The notes under the pieces are model-generated. The model made no database searches. It saw nothing but the letters and a program-made list of their open reading frames with translations, and had not been told where the DNA came from. A program made the translations under genes and the position numbers. A stretch of DNA of 64,000 nucleotides from Bacillus ndiopicus (lineage in GTDB: Bacteria > Bacillota > Bacilli > Bacillales_A > Planococcaceae): contig NZ_HG964405.1 of assembly GCF_000612805.1 (NCBI RefSeq), positions 505,963-569,962 of the forward strand, written 5' to 3'. Positions 37,065 to 46,647 of this stretch are shown one piece after another (within the stretch, counting starts at the first letter, position 1; every line of letters starts with the position of its first letter).

Positions 37065-37088
37065 TAAATTATTGGAGGCACTTAAATT

Positions 37089-38282
37089 ATGGCAAATAAA
37101 AAAGTAGTATTAGCTTATTCAGGCGGGCTTGACACATCAGTAGCTATTCCATGGTTAAAGGAGCAAGGCTGGGATGTAATCGCAGTTTGTCTTGATGTTG
37201 GTGAAGGAAAAGACTTAGAATTTATTAAAAATAAAGCATTGCAAGTTGGTGCAGTTGAATCGTATATGGTGGACGCAAAGGATGAATTTGCAGAGGAGTA
37301 TGCACTTATTTCATTACAGGCACATACTTGGTACGAGCAAAAATATCCTTTAGTATCGGCATTATCACGTCCACTAATTTCGAAAAAGCTAGTGGAAATT
37401 GCCAACCAAACGAATGCGGACGCTGTAGCACACGGCTGTACAGGTAAAGGGAATGACCAAGTGCGTTTCGAGGTCTCTATTAAAGCGTTAAACCCTAATT
37501 TACAAGTACTTGCACCTGTGCGTGAATGGGGCTGGAGCCGTGACGAGGAAATCGAATATGCAACAAAGCATAATGTACCGATTCCTGCAACGTTAGACTC
37601 ACCATTCTCAATTGACCAAAACTTATGGGGACGCGCAAATGAAGCAGGCGTAATGGAAGATCCTTGGGTAGCGCCACCAGAAGAAGCATACGGCTTAACG
37701 AAGGCGATTGAAAACACGCCAGATACAGCTGAAGTTGTTGAAATTGAATTTGTTGCTGGTAAGCCTGTCGCATTAAATGGTGAAGAAATGAAGCTTGCAG
37801 ATTTAATCCAAAAATTAAATGCTGTTGCTGGTGAGCACGGCGTTGGGCGTATCGACCATGTAGAAAACCGCCTAGTAGGTATTAAATCGCGTGAAGTATA
37901 TGAAATCCCTGGCGCAAAAGTGCTTTTAACTGCACATAAAGAGCTGGAAGATTTAACTTTAGTGAAGGAAATGGCGCATTTCAAGCCTGTTATTGAGAAA
38001 AAGCTTTCAGAGCTTATTTATGACGGACTATGGTTCTCACCACTGCGTCCAGCATTAGAGGCATTCCTAAAAGAAACACAACAATATGTAAACGGTACAG
38101 TGCGTGTGAAATTATTTAAAGGGCATGCGATTGTTGAAGGACGTAAATCACCAAACTCTTTATACAACGAAAAGCTAGCAACATACTCAAAAGAGGATAT
38201 GTTCAATCATGCTTCAGCTGTAGGCTTTATCGAGCTTTGGGGACTTCCAACTGTTGTAGCATCAGGAGTAAATCAAAAATAA
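37089..38282 (+). CDS. argG: Argininosuccinate synthase
   Basis: ATP-dependent joining of citrulline and aspartate. PP-loop pyrophosphatase motif SGGLDTS at residues 11-17, the signature [15 protein letters not shown] near 117-131, and [12 protein letters not shown] near 178-189. 397 residues, normal. ATTGGAGGCA lies before the ATG. First gene of an argG-argH unit. Confidence 0.97.
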   Translation: MANKKVVLAYSGGLDTSVAIPWLKEQGWDVIAVCLDVGEGKDLEFIKNKALQVGAVESYMVDAKDEFAEEYALISLQAHTWYEQKYPLVSALSRPLISKKLVEIANQTNADAVAHGCTGKGNDQVRFEVSIKALNPNLQVLAPVREWGWSRDEEIEYATKHNVPIPATLDSPFSIDQNLWGRANEAGVMEDPWVAPPEEAYGLTKAIENTPDTAEVVEIEFVAGKPVALNGEEMKLADLIQKLNAVAGEHGVGRIDHVENRLVGIKSREVYEIPGAKVLLTAHKELEDLTLVKEMAHFKPVIEKKLSELIYDGLWFSPLRPALEAFLKETQQYVNGTVRVKLFKGHAIVEGRKSPNSLYNEKLATYSKEDMFNHASAVGFIELWGLPTVVASGVNQK

Positions 38283-38290
38283 CAAAAAAG

Positions 38291-38323
38291 GCAAGAGGCA
38301 TGTAGCTTCTTGCTTCTATTTTT
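38291..38323 (+). terminator. Weak hairpin between argG and argH
   Basis: GCAAGAGGC / GCTTCTTGC (one G-U pair), loop ATGTA, followed by TTCTATTTTT. Possible partial terminator that lowers argH expression. Confidence 0.5.
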
Positions 38324-38341
38324 CAATCGAGGTGTCTTATT

Positions 38342-39715
38342 ATGACAAAATTATGGGGTGGACGCTTTCAAAAATCTGCCGAAGCATGGGTGGATGAGTT
38401 TGGTGCGTCAATCGGCTTTGACCAACAATTAGTGATGGAAGATTTAGAGGGCAGTAAAGCCCATGTAACAATGCTTGGCATACAAGGCATTTTACCGCAA
38501 GCAGATGTCGAGCTTATTTTAAATGGCTTACAACAGCTTCTAGTAAAAGCAGAAGCAGACGAGCTTGAATTTACAGTTGCGAATGAGGATATTCATTTAA
38601 ACTTAGAAAAAATGCTAATCGATTTAATCGGCCCTGTAGGTGGCAAGCTGCATACAGGTCGCTCACGCAACGACCAAGTCGCAACAGATATGCATTTATT
38701 TTTGAAAAAGCGCGTTGCAGAGGTGATCGGCTTAATCGAAAACTTCCAAAAAACGCTATTACAGCAAGCAGAGCAGCACGTTGAAACGATTGCGCCAGGC
38801 TATACGCATTTACAACGCGCACAGCCAATCTCCTTTGCCCACCATTTAATGGCATATTTTTGGATGCTGGAGCGTGACAAGCAGCGCTATTCGGAATCTT
38901 TGAAGCGCATTGATATTTCACCGCTTGGTGCAGGGGCGATGGCAGGCACAACATTCCCGATTGATCGCTTAAAATCGGCGGAGCTACTCGGCTTTGCGGA
39001 TGTCTATGCAAATTCAATGGATGCGGTAAGCGACCGCGATTTCATTGTGGAATTTTTATCAAATTCATCATTATTAATGGCACATTTATCACGTTTTGCA
39101 GAGGAAATTATCCTATGGTCAACGGATGAATTTAAATTTATTGAGCTAGATGATGCCTTCTCAACTGGCTCATCTATTATGCCACAAAAGAAAAACCCTG
39201 ATATGGCGGAGCTTATTCGCGGAAAATCAGGCCGCGTATACGGCAATTTAATGGGACTACTAACAGTATTAAAAGGCACGCCATTAACATATAACAAAGA
39301 CATGCAAGAGGACAAAGAAGGCATGTTCGACACAGTGCATACAGTGTTGGGCGCATTGAAAATTTTCGAAGGCATGGTTGCGACGATGACTGTCAACACG
39401 GAGCGCTTACATAGCGCCGTGCATAGCGACTTCTCAAACGCAACAGAGCTAGCGGATTATTTAGCTGCAAAGGGCATGCCATTCCGTGAAGCTCACGAAG
39501 TAACAGGCAAGCTGGTCTTCACATGCATTCAGCGTGGTATTTATTTGCTAGACTTACCACTAGCGGATATGCAGAAGGAAAGCTTACTAATCGAAGAAGA
39601 CATTTACACTGTACTTGCACCAGAAGCAGCAGTGCGCCGCCGCAACTCACTAGGTGGCACAGGCTTCGAGCAAGTAAAGATACAACTTGAAAAAGCTAAA
39701 GCATGCTTAGCATAG
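38342..39715 (+). CDS. argH: Argininosuccinate lyase
   Basis: Last step of arginine synthesis, splitting argininosuccinate to arginine and fumarate. Fumarase/aspartase superfamily signature [12 protein letters not shown] near 278-289, [16 protein letters not shown] near 103-118 and [14 protein letters not shown] near 152-165 with the catalytic His. 457 residues. GAGGTG upstream; 59 nt after argG. Confidence 0.97.
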   Translation: MTKLWGGRFQKSAEAWVDEFGASIGFDQQLVMEDLEGSKAHVTMLGIQGILPQADVELILNGLQQLLVKAEADELEFTVANEDIHLNLEKMLIDLIGPVGGKLHTGRSRNDQVATDMHLFLKKRVAEVIGLIENFQKTLLQQAEQHVETIAPGYTHLQRAQPISFAHHLMAYFWMLERDKQRYSESLKRIDISPLGAGAMAGTTFPIDRLKSAELLGFADVYANSMDAVSDRDFIVEFLSNSSLLMAHLSRFAEEIILWSTDEFKFIELDDAFSTGSSIMPQKKNPDMAELIRGKSGRVYGNLMGLLTVLKGTPLTYNKDMQEDKEGMFDTVHTVLGALKIFEGMVATMTVNTERLHSAVHSDFSNATELADYLAAKGMPFREAHEVTGKLVFTCIQRGIYLLDLPLADMQKESLLIEEDIYTVLAPEAAVRRRNSLGGTGFEQVKIQLEKAKACLA

Positions 39716-39745
39716 AAAGGGCTCCGCGTGAGCCCTTTCTTTTTT
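39714..39745 (+). terminator. Rho-independent terminator after argH
   Basis: Perfect AGAAAGGGCT / AGCCCTTTCT, 7-nt loop, then TTTTT. It overlaps the argH stop codon. Confidence 0.9.
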
Positions 39746-39747
39746 AT

Positions 39748-39840
39748 GGGCGAATTCACGGGTCTTGCGAGCGAATTTGGCAGTTTAATGAGCGAATTTA
39801 AGATTCTTGCGAGCGAATTCACCTATCTCATGAGCGAATC
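39748..39840. repeat. Tandem 21-bp repeat, four units plus a partial one
   Basis: Units begin at 39748, 39769, 39790, 39811 and 39832 with G(A/G)GCGAATT and end in variants of TCTTGC or TTTAAT/CTCAT. The period is exactly 21 bp. The last units run into the 3' end of the NERD gene and encode its final residues. Confidence 0.85.
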
Positions 39841-40752
39841 GTTACTTTCGTCCAGGTTCATCGTAAGAATTTGCTCTGGAATTGCATAGTATGTGTATTT
39901 TCCACGTTGTTTAATTGATAAAAATCTTAGTAGTCGCTTTGCTGCATGTCGAGATGAAATATCGCACAACTGACAAAACTGCTGATTTGTTATTTTCGTA
40001 TCAACTAGTATACGAAAATCATGCAAAGCTTGAAAATGCGCATATTTGTCTTGGAGTTGACAGCGTGTACAAATAAATTTACCTCGTCCAAAGTGCATTT
40101 TAATAGCACATTTTTTGCAAAATACACCATACTTCAACTGTTCTAATGTGAAACTAAGCGGCTCTTTTCTGGGGCTATGCAAAGATATCAGCCGTGCATA
40201 AGCTTTGTCCAAGTCAAGTATAGACTCTGTATATTGCATAAGGTTTTTTTCAATAAAACTATGCACATAATCTGCATGAAAAATAGGGAAATCGGGAGGC
40301 TTGCTCGTAATGATGGCGCGGCGATTCGCGATAACAACGGCGCCTATGATTGGAATGTTGGGGAATAAAGGAGAAAGCACACGCATATGACGGTTAATCT
40401 GCTCAATAGGATTCGGAAAACGCTCAATGACACCATCAGCACGCGTTCGTATTAGCTGTGAAGCCTCCAAATCAAAATGAAGTTGACCTGCCATATTTTT
40501 CACTTCAAAGCACATAATGAACGACGGGAAAATAACGATAAAATCAATTTCGTGGCGATGCTGTGCATCATTCAAAAAAGACATATTGCGAATGATTCGA
40601 TGCGGGGTAGTAAGTTCTTGTAAATGGAAATATACCTCCTCCTCACCTGAAGTACCTGCATTGGCCAGTGCGAGCTGCTCTGTAAAATATAAATAATTAG
40701 GATGTAATTCGCTCACTCTTCTAACAATTGCTTCAAGCTGTTGAAGCCTCAA
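39823..40752 (-). CDS. NERD (nuclease-related) domain protein with zinc ribbon
   Basis: Residues about 35-150 form a NERD domain with a nuclease-like pattern HEIDFIVIF...FEVKN (Glu, Asp, ExK). A zinc ribbon CKKC...CTRC lies near 211-232, followed by a C-terminal helix-turn-helix-like region (ITNQQFCQLCDISSRHAAKRLL). This suggests a DNA-acting protein, but function is unknown. 309 residues. TTG start with GGAGGTGA 6 nt upstream on the minus strand. Divergent from the SLH gene. Confidence 0.82.
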   Translation of the reverse strand: MRLQQLEAIVRRVSELHPNYLYFTEQLALANAGTSGEEEVYFHLQELTTPHRIIRNMSFLNDAQHRHEIDFIVIFPSFIMCFEVKNMAGQLHFDLEASQLIRTRADGVIERFPNPIEQINRHMRVLSPLFPNIPIIGAVVIANRRAIITSKPPDFPIFHADYVHSFIEKNLMQYTESILDLDKAYARLISLHSPRKEPLSFTLEQLKYGVFCKKCAIKMHFGRGKFICTRCQLQDKYAHFQALHDFRILVDTKITNQQFCQLCDISSRHAAKRLLRFLSIKQRGKYTYYAIPEQILTMNLDESNDSLMR

Positions 40753-40877
40753 ATAAAATCACCTCCATATATAATATCGAATCTGGGTCAATTCTTTAAA
40801 TAATTTTAACACTCTCTTTACATTAAACATGTACGATACGAGAGATAAATTAATTTTATTTGGAGGTTCGACAATAC

Positions 40878-42965
40878 ATGAAATTTAAAAGTTTAGCAGC
40901 ATTAACAGCAGGGATTACAATTGCATTATCTAGCCTGGGTGCACCATTAGGGGCAAAGGCTGAAACGATGCTAAATATGCAAGTTACATCTCGCTATGAT
41001 TCGGGTGTACAAAATGAGGATGGCGGCGCAACAGAAATTGTTGCTTACAATGCTGATAATCAAAAATACTATGTAATTAACGGCACAACAAAGCAAATTG
41101 AAGTTGTTGCTTTACCAAGCACTACATCATTTGCATCTTTAAAAGTAGAAAAAAGCATTAATCTTGAACAAGGGCTTAAAAAAATCAAACCAACATTTAC
41201 ATACGGCGATGTGACAAGTATTAGTGTCAATACAGAATTAGATTTGATTGTTGCGGCAGTACAAGCTGCTGGTACAAATGACAATGGCCTAGCAGTATTT
41301 TTAGATTACGATGGGACAATTCAACATATTGTAGAAGCTGGTAAGCAGCCAGACATGATTACATTCACGCCTGACGGTAAAAAAGTGCTTGTAGCGAATG
41401 AGGGTGAGCCTCGTGATGGCTATGATAAAGCGGTTGATCCAGAGGGAAGTGTGACAGTTATTGATTTAGCAAATGGTGTGACGAATGCTACAGCACAAAC
41501 AGTAACATTTAAAGCACTAGATGAGCGACGCGAGGAATTAGTTGCAAGCGGGGTGATTATTAAGAAAAATACCCTTCCTTCAGTTGACTTTGAGCCTGAG
41601 TATATTACTGTGAACCAAGCAAGTGACAAAGCTTACGTGACACTACAAGAAGCAAACGCAATCGCTATTTTAGATTTAACAACAAATGAATGGATTGATG
41701 TAAAATCACTAGGCTTTAAGGATCATAGCTTAGAAAAAAATGCTTTAGATTTCAGAAAAGATAAGAAGATTGCGATTCAACCTGAAAATTTACTAGGTAT
41801 TTATATGCCTGATGGAATCACAAGCTATGAGGTAAATGGCAAAACCTATTTAGTCACAGCCAATGAAGGCGATTCTCGCGACTGGAACGGCTATATTAAC
41901 GAAGTTGAAACAGAATTAGATGGCAATGAAATAGTTCTATTTGATGCATCAGATTATGACGGCTTGGATGCATCTAAAACATATAGCTTTGGTGCGCGTT
42001 CATTTTCAATTTACGAAGCAGATACAATGAAACAAGTGTATGATAGCGGTAGCGATTTCGAAAAAATTACGGCAAAAGCATTCCCTGAATACTTCAATGT
42101 TTCGAATAATAACACGAAAATTGATAACCGCAGTGGGAAAAAAGGACCTGAACCAGAAGATGTAAAAATTGGGCAAATTGGCGACCGCTTCTATGCCTTT
42201 GTTGGACTTGAACGTATCGGAGGCATCATGATGTACGATATTACAAACCCAAATGCGCCAACATTTGTACAATACGTTAATGAACGTGATTTCAGCGCTG
42301 ATATCAAAGGGGATGTATCGCCAGAAGGACTTGCATTTATTCCAGCAGAAAAAAGCCCAACTGGTCTACCAACTTTACTTGCAGCACATGAAGTAAGTGG
42401 TACAGTAGCAACATTTACCATCGGCGCAACACCAAAAGTGACATTTACAGATATTCAAGGTCACGGGGCACAATCTGCAATTGAAGCATTAGCAAGTGCT
42501 GGCATTTTCAAAGGTGTGACAAACGAGCAATTTAATCCAAACGGGCAAATAACAAGAGCACAATTTATTACTGTATTAGGTCGTACACAGGAACTAGCAC
42601 CATCAACTAATGCGCCATTTACAGATGTAAAAGCAACACACTATTTTGCAGAGGCTGTTGTATGGGCATACGAAAACAAGCTGATTGATACGACAGACAA
42701 TCAATTCAAACCAAATAATGCCATTACACGTGAAGAAGCAGCACAAATTATTTACCGTTATTTACAAGTAACAGGCTATAAATTCTCACAAGAACAAACA
42801 AAACAAGCTTACTCAGATGATGCAGCCATTGCACCAGCAACAAAGGAAGCAATCTATGCACTTCAACAAGCTGGCATAATGACAGGCAATGAACAACAAG
42901 AGTTTTTACCTCAAGAAACTTTAACTCGTGCAGAAGCAGCAACAATTTTACAACCATTGTTTTAA
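40878..42965 (+). CDS. Surface protein: choice-of-anchor I beta-propeller with three SLH domains
   Basis: Signal peptide (residues 1-27, AKA-ET cleavage likely). Residues about 35-525 fit the choice-of-anchor I domain, a PhoX/propeller-like fold with repeated motifs such as VANEGEPRDGYD, YLVTANEGDSRDWNGY and FYAFVGLERIGGIMMYD. Three SLH modules follow (near 526-575, 585-635 and 645-695, each FTD/YSD ... ITRAQF, ITREEA or LTRAEA), which bind pyruvylated wall polysaccharide. 695 residues. The ATG at 40878 is preferred over an in-frame TTG at 40860 that overlaps the GGAGG site. Enzymatic activity, if any, is unknown. Confidence 0.9.
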   Translation: MKFKSLAALTAGITIALSSLGAPLGAKAETMLNMQVTSRYDSGVQNEDGGATEIVAYNADNQKYYVINGTTKQIEVVALPSTTSFASLKVEKSINLEQGLKKIKPTFTYGDVTSISVNTELDLIVAAVQAAGTNDNGLAVFLDYDGTIQHIVEAGKQPDMITFTPDGKKVLVANEGEPRDGYDKAVDPEGSVTVIDLANGVTNATAQTVTFKALDERREELVASGVIIKKNTLPSVDFEPEYITVNQASDKAYVTLQEANAIAILDLTTNEWIDVKSLGFKDHSLEKNALDFRKDKKIAIQPENLLGIYMPDGITSYEVNGKTYLVTANEGDSRDWNGYINEVETELDGNEIVLFDASDYDGLDASKTYSFGARSFSIYEADTMKQVYDSGSDFEKITAKAFPEYFNVSNNNTKIDNRSGKKGPEPEDVKIGQIGDRFYAFVGLERIGGIMMYDITNPNAPTFVQYVNERDFSADIKGDVSPEGLAFIPAEKSPTGLPTLLAAHEVSGTVATFTIGATPKVTFTDIQGHGAQSAIEALASAGIFKGVTNEQFNPNGQITRAQFITVLGRTQELAPSTNAPFTDVKATHYFAEAVVWAYENKLIDTTDNQFKPNNAITREEAAQIIYRYLQVTGYKFSQEQTKQAYSDDAAIAPATKEAIYALQQAGIMTGNEQQEFLPQETLTRAEAATILQPLF

Positions 42966-43039
42966 TGGATGAAATGTAGCGATTCGCGCATAAGTAGTGA
43001 AATTCGTATATAAGGTAAGAATGGTACAATCATAAAATA

Positions 43040-43083
43040 AAAGCGCATGAAATCTAGTGGAAAGCTTTGATTTCATGCGCTTT
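43040..43083 (+). terminator. Rho-independent terminator after the SLH gene
   Basis: Perfect 15-bp stem AAAGCGCATGAAATC / GATTTCATGCGCTTT, 14-nt loop. Between here and the leader of array 1 (43084-43263) I see no gene. Confidence 0.8.
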
Positions 43084-43263
43084 ACTCATGCTATGTTCTG
43101 TTCTCTTTTCTATTTTAGCTCTGTTTAAAATAGTATATGATTTAAGGTTAATATTTTTCTTGTAATAAATGTAATCACCGATTTGAAAGTGTTGGACCAA
43201 TGGGAAGCTTCCAGAAAAATAATTGCTAAATTAAATTTAATAGAAAACAATAAATGAGGTTCG

Positions 43264-43422
43264 GTGCGAATGTGAAGCGAACATGATTTACTAGGGGGAT
43301 TCGCACCAATATTTTGAATGGTTTTCCATTGAAATGGGAATTTATTTAGGTTAATATTACTTTAAAGATTTATTTTTTGTTGAAAACCAATGATAAATAT
43401 TATTTTTTTCTTGTTTTTCACA
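43264..43422 (+). promoter_or_regulatory. CRISPR leader of array 1
   Basis: 159-bp AT-rich leader ending at the first repeat. It begins with an inverted repeat GGTGCGAAT / ATTCGCACC (43263-43271, 43299-43307) and ends in ATAAATATTATTTTTTTCTT-type sequence. It is clearly homologous to the leader of array 2. Confidence 0.8.
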
Positions 43423-43724
43423 GTCTCTCTCTTTATGGAGAGAGTGGATTGAAATTTAGCAAAAACAACAGCACCTAAAGTTTTACCCGTCTCTCTCTTT
43501 ATGGAGAGAGTGGATTGAAATATTCCTGATAATATAGCACCTGCACCTCCTGTAGGTCTCTCTCTTTATGGAGAGAGTGGATTGAAATCAAAAACTCATT
43601 AAAACCAACTTTACTGTCTGGTGTCTCTCTCTTTATGGAGAGAGTGGATTGAAATCCTGCTACTAGTGCAACATTGGATACAGCAGCAAGTGTCTCTCTC
43701 TTTATGGAGAGAGTGTATTAAAAT
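43423..43724 (+). CRISPR. CRISPR array 1, type I-C, 5 repeats / 4 spacers
   Basis: 33-bp repeats at 43423, 43489, 43556, 43623 and 43692; spacers 33-36 bp. The repeat has the stem CTCTCTCT / GGAGAGAG around TTAT and the I-C type end GGATTGAAAT. The fifth repeat has two substitutions in its 3' end (GTGTATTAAAAT), marking the distal end. Leader on the left, so the plus strand is the crRNA strand. Confidence 0.97.
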
Positions 43725-44031
43725 GTAACACACCTCACTTTTTCGTCTTTACAAAGTGCTGCTAAAAAAGCAGTTTAATTATTATTTATCTTTGTTGCTC
43801 CACAATCAAGCCCGATTGTTTAACTTTCAACTATTAACCCAAATCTTCGATATTGATAAAGGCTTTTAACCATCATAGACAGGCTTTAAATTATGACGTA
43901 GTAAAGTAAATATTAAATTTCAATGGCTCATACAATTAATTAAGCTGATACTATTCTTAATAGGGATCGCGTTTGTTTTAAGTCACAGTTATAGAAATAA
44001 AATTGTTTTATTGACAAAGGGGAGATACTGT
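43725..44031 (+). other. Intergenic sequence between array 1 and the glycosyltransferase gene
   Basis: About 300 bp, AT-rich. A weak hairpin CTGCT / AGCAG lies near 43760. No coding frame, repeat unit or mobile-element end could be supported. Confidence 0.4.
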
Positions 44032-44793
44032 GTGAACGAAAATGTAAACTTGTCAGAAGATAAAAATAATGAGGATATAAAAATTTCAATCGTAATACCC
44101 GCTCATAATGAAGAAAAGTATATTGGAAAATGCTTAGAATCTATTTTGCAAGCCTCAAAGCTAATTAAAAATCAAGTTGAAATCATAGTTGTGTTAAATC
44201 GTTGTACAGATAGAACGGAAGAAATTGCAAAATCGTATAAATGTATTGTAGTAAAAAATAATGATAAAAATCTTTCTAAAATTAGGAACGCAGGTGTGGA
44301 AATAGCTAGAGGTGAAATCATCGTTACCATTGATGCGGATACACAGATGAACGAACACGTATTGTCTAAGGTAGAGGAGAACTTAATCTCTGGAAAGTAC
44401 ATTGGTGGCGGTGTCACGGGAAAATTTGAACGAATGTCTTTAGGAATTTTTACTTCAACTTTGTTGTTAATTGGACCACTACTCTTTAAATATGGAGCAA
44501 TTTCTGTGGGAATCTTTTGGTGCTATAAAAAGGATTTTAAATCAATTAATGGATTTAATGAAAATATGCTTATGGCAGAAGATGCGGATTTCGCTAAACG
44601 ATTAAAAGACTGGGGAAAAAAGCAAGGGAAAAAGTATGGGACAATTCAAAATGGAATGATAACTTCAACTAGAAAATTTGATAAACATGGAGACTGGGTT
44701 TTACTTAAACGTCCAAAAATAATCCTAGCTTATCTTAAAGGAACAGACCGAAAATATGCGGATGAAGCATATTATGAAAATCCAGATAGATAA
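44032..44793 (+). CDS. Family 2 glycosyltransferase
   Basis: Transfers a sugar from a nucleotide sugar. The GT-A fold is clear: SIVIPAHNEEKYIGKCLESI near 19-38, VVLNRCTDRT near 54-63, the DAD metal motif in TIDADTQMN near 102-110 and the late acidic motif MAEDADFAKRL. Two hydrophobic stretches near 140-165 may contact the membrane. 253 residues from GTG 44032, which follows AAAGGGGAG by 8 nt; the in-frame TTG at 44011 precedes that site. It stands alone between two CRISPR arrays and is AT-rich, which suggests acquisition. Confidence 0.85.
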   Translation: MNENVNLSEDKNNEDIKISIVIPAHNEEKYIGKCLESILQASKLIKNQVEIIVVLNRCTDRTEEIAKSYKCIVVKNNDKNLSKIRNAGVEIARGEIIVTIDADTQMNEHVLSKVEENLISGKYIGGGVTGKFERMSLGIFTSTLLLIGPLLFKYGAISVGIFWCYKKDFKSINGFNENMLMAEDADFAKRLKDWGKKQGKKYGTIQNGMITSTRKFDKHGDWVLLKRPKIILAYLKGTDRKYADEAYYENPDR

Positions 44794-45019
44794 GAATATA
44801 AACTAAAGCTAGATTTCAAAATGAGAGATAAGAGAATAAAGAAAAATAGATTATAAAGATATATTTAAATAAACAATGACATTAATCAAAGAAGAATAAC
44901 GCTTTTTGTTGAAGTTACTAGATTATCAGATAGCTTATCTTTAATAAAATTTTTCATAATCTAGCTCATTATTAAAGAAAGAAATGCCACACATCATAGT
45001 TATTTTTATCAAGCTTTAT
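44794..45019 (+). other. AT-rich intergenic sequence
   Basis: Nothing recognisable: no ribosome-site-backed frame, no terminator with a good T run. Confidence 0.4.
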
Positions 45020-45052
45020 TTTAAATCCCCATATGGAGTGTGTGGATGAAAT
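45020..45052 (+). repeat. Fossil CRISPR repeat
   Basis: TATGGAGTGTGTGGATGAAAT (45032-45052) matches the 3' two thirds of the array 1 repeat (TATGGAGAGAGTGGATTG..) except two A-to-T changes and one missing T. The 5' part is decayed. It stands alone, 298 bp before array 2. Confidence 0.65.
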
Positions 45053-45190
45053 ACTAGAACTAGCAAAGAAATTTTTTTAAAATAACTAAATTCAGTATAC
45101 TAAGAATGTAAAGTAAACTTTATAGAAATAAAAAATACAGGTTATGTAACTACAGTAAATAACTTAATTTACAATAATAGTTATCATTAA

Positions 45191-45349
45191 GTGCGAATGT
45201 GAAGCAAACATGATTTACTAAGGGGATTCGCACCAAAAACGTAGGTGAATTTCCATTATAATGGGGGATTTTTTGGGTTAATATGACCTGAAGAATTTAT
45301 TTTTTAGTGAAAATCAATGATAAATATTATTTTTTTCTTGTTTTTCATA
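45191..45349 (+). promoter_or_regulatory. CRISPR leader of array 2
   Basis: 159 bp, same length and largely the same sequence as the leader of array 1 (GTGCGAATGTGAAGC.., ATGATTTACTA.GGGGATTCGC, GATAAATATTATTTTTTTC). Confidence 0.8.
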
Positions 45350-45990
45350 GTTTCTCTCTTTATAGAGAGAATGGATTGAAATTTGACCTGCTTTTTCATA
45401 CTGTCGTATGCCTTGCGTTTCTCTCTTTATAGAGAGAATGGATTGAAATTCTACATCTCTAGAAATAACGAACGGAGCGACCACGTTTCTCTCTTTATAG
45501 AGAGAATGGATTGAAATAATTTTCACATCCGATTTTTGTGTCTTCACACGTTGGGTTTCTCTCTTTATAGAGAGAATGGATTGAAATTGTTGTCTTCATG
45601 TACTTACCCTCCTGTGATGGAGTGTTTCTCTCTTTATAGAGAGAATGGATTGAAATTATAGTAGTTGGGTTTGTAGAAGATTTTGCACCAGTTTCTCTCT
45701 TTATAGAGAGAATGGATTGACATTAACACTCCTTTTTGTAAACTCTATGTACCATATTGTTTCTCTCTTTATAGAGAGAATGGATTGAAATAATAAATAG
45801 TATGGCTCTTGTTCTAAGTCAAATTGTTTCTCTCTTTATAGAGAGAATGGATTGAAATCGAGAAGGGTGTCCCAAATACTTATACCATATTGTTTCTCTC
45901 TTTATAGAGACAATGGATTGAAATTTCTGGAGTTTTAAATCTTATACGGGTCTTTTAGTTTCTCTCCTCATAAAACGAATAACTTAAAAT
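45350..45990 (+). CRISPR. CRISPR array 2, type I-C, 9 repeats plus a decayed tenth
   Basis: 33-bp repeats at 45350, 45417, 45485, 45555, 45624, 45691, 45759, 45826 and 45892. The repeat differs from array 3 at positions 3, 11 and 22. Single variants occur in repeat 6 (GACAT end) and repeat 9 (GAGAC). A tenth repeat at 45958-45990 matches 24 of 33 positions and keeps GTTTCTCTC and the AAAT end, marking the distal end. Confidence 0.97.
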
Positions 45991-46156
45991 TTATATAGTA
46001 AATGCAAAGCCTGGAAAATTTTACAGTTCGTAGAATTTTTCGGGCTTATTTTTTATATTTAAGGGAACCAAATTTAAAATACTGTAGTCTAATACTATGA
46101 AATTCATGTTTTTCGATATAAAATTATCGATAAACAATAAAAATGAGGTGTTCATA

Positions 46157-46636
46157 ATGAAAAAACAAACGCTTTTCTTAAAAGCAACTTTAGTTATCCT
46201 TGCATTGCCTGTACTTGCGCTTTGCACAATTGGTTTCCCGATGTTATTAATGAATCTTACAAAAAGTGGATGGCAGCTTGTCGGTGTACTATATGGTATT
46301 GTAGCGATTTTTTATGTAACGGCTATTTTCTATTTCATCGCACTTTATCAAGCATTGAAGCTATTGAATTTCATTGATCATAACAGCGCATTTTCATATG
46401 ATTCTGTAACTGCACTGAAAAAAATTAAATGGAGTGGCTTTATAATTACAAGCTTGTACGTGGTGTGTATGCCGTTACTCTATATCATCGCTGAATATGA
46501 CGATGCGCCAGGTGTTATTATAATAGGCTTAGTGCTAGGTGGTGCGGCATTCGTTGTAGGCGTTTTTGCAGCAGTACTCCAACATCTATTAACAAGTGCC
46601 ATTGATATGAAAACAGAAAACGATTTAACGATTTGA
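46157..46636 (+). CDS. DUF2975 membrane protein
   Basis: 159 residues with four hydrophobic helices (about 8-35, 40-68, 92-115, 122-148) and the polar loop FIDHNSAFSYDSVTALKKIKW, the pattern of DUF2975 proteins. These are commonly paired with a small Cro/CI-type regulator, as here. Function unknown. GAGGTG precedes ATG 46157; the frame is open 20 codons further upstream without a ribosome site. Confidence 0.85.
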   Translation: MKKQTLFLKATLVILALPVLALCTIGFPMLLMNLTKSGWQLVGVLYGIVAIFYVTAIFYFIALYQALKLLNFIDHNSAFSYDSVTALKKIKWSGFIITSLYVVCMPLLYIIAEYDDAPGVIIIGLVLGGAAFVVGVFAAVLQHLLTSAIDMKTENDLTI

Positions 46637-46647
46637 GGTGAACGAAT

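Noticed and set aside
37115-37984. 289-codon minus-strand frame opposite argG
   Set aside because: It is a shadow of the argG frame (low stop density from codon bias), without a ribosome site or recognisable domain.
43725-44031. Possible insertion-sequence remnant between array 1 and the glycosyltransferase gene
   Set aside because: No terminal inverted repeats, target duplication or transposase-like peptide could be pointed out.
45314-45547. Minus-strand frame with SIHSLYKERN repeats
   Set aside because: Same cause: translation through the repeats of array 2.
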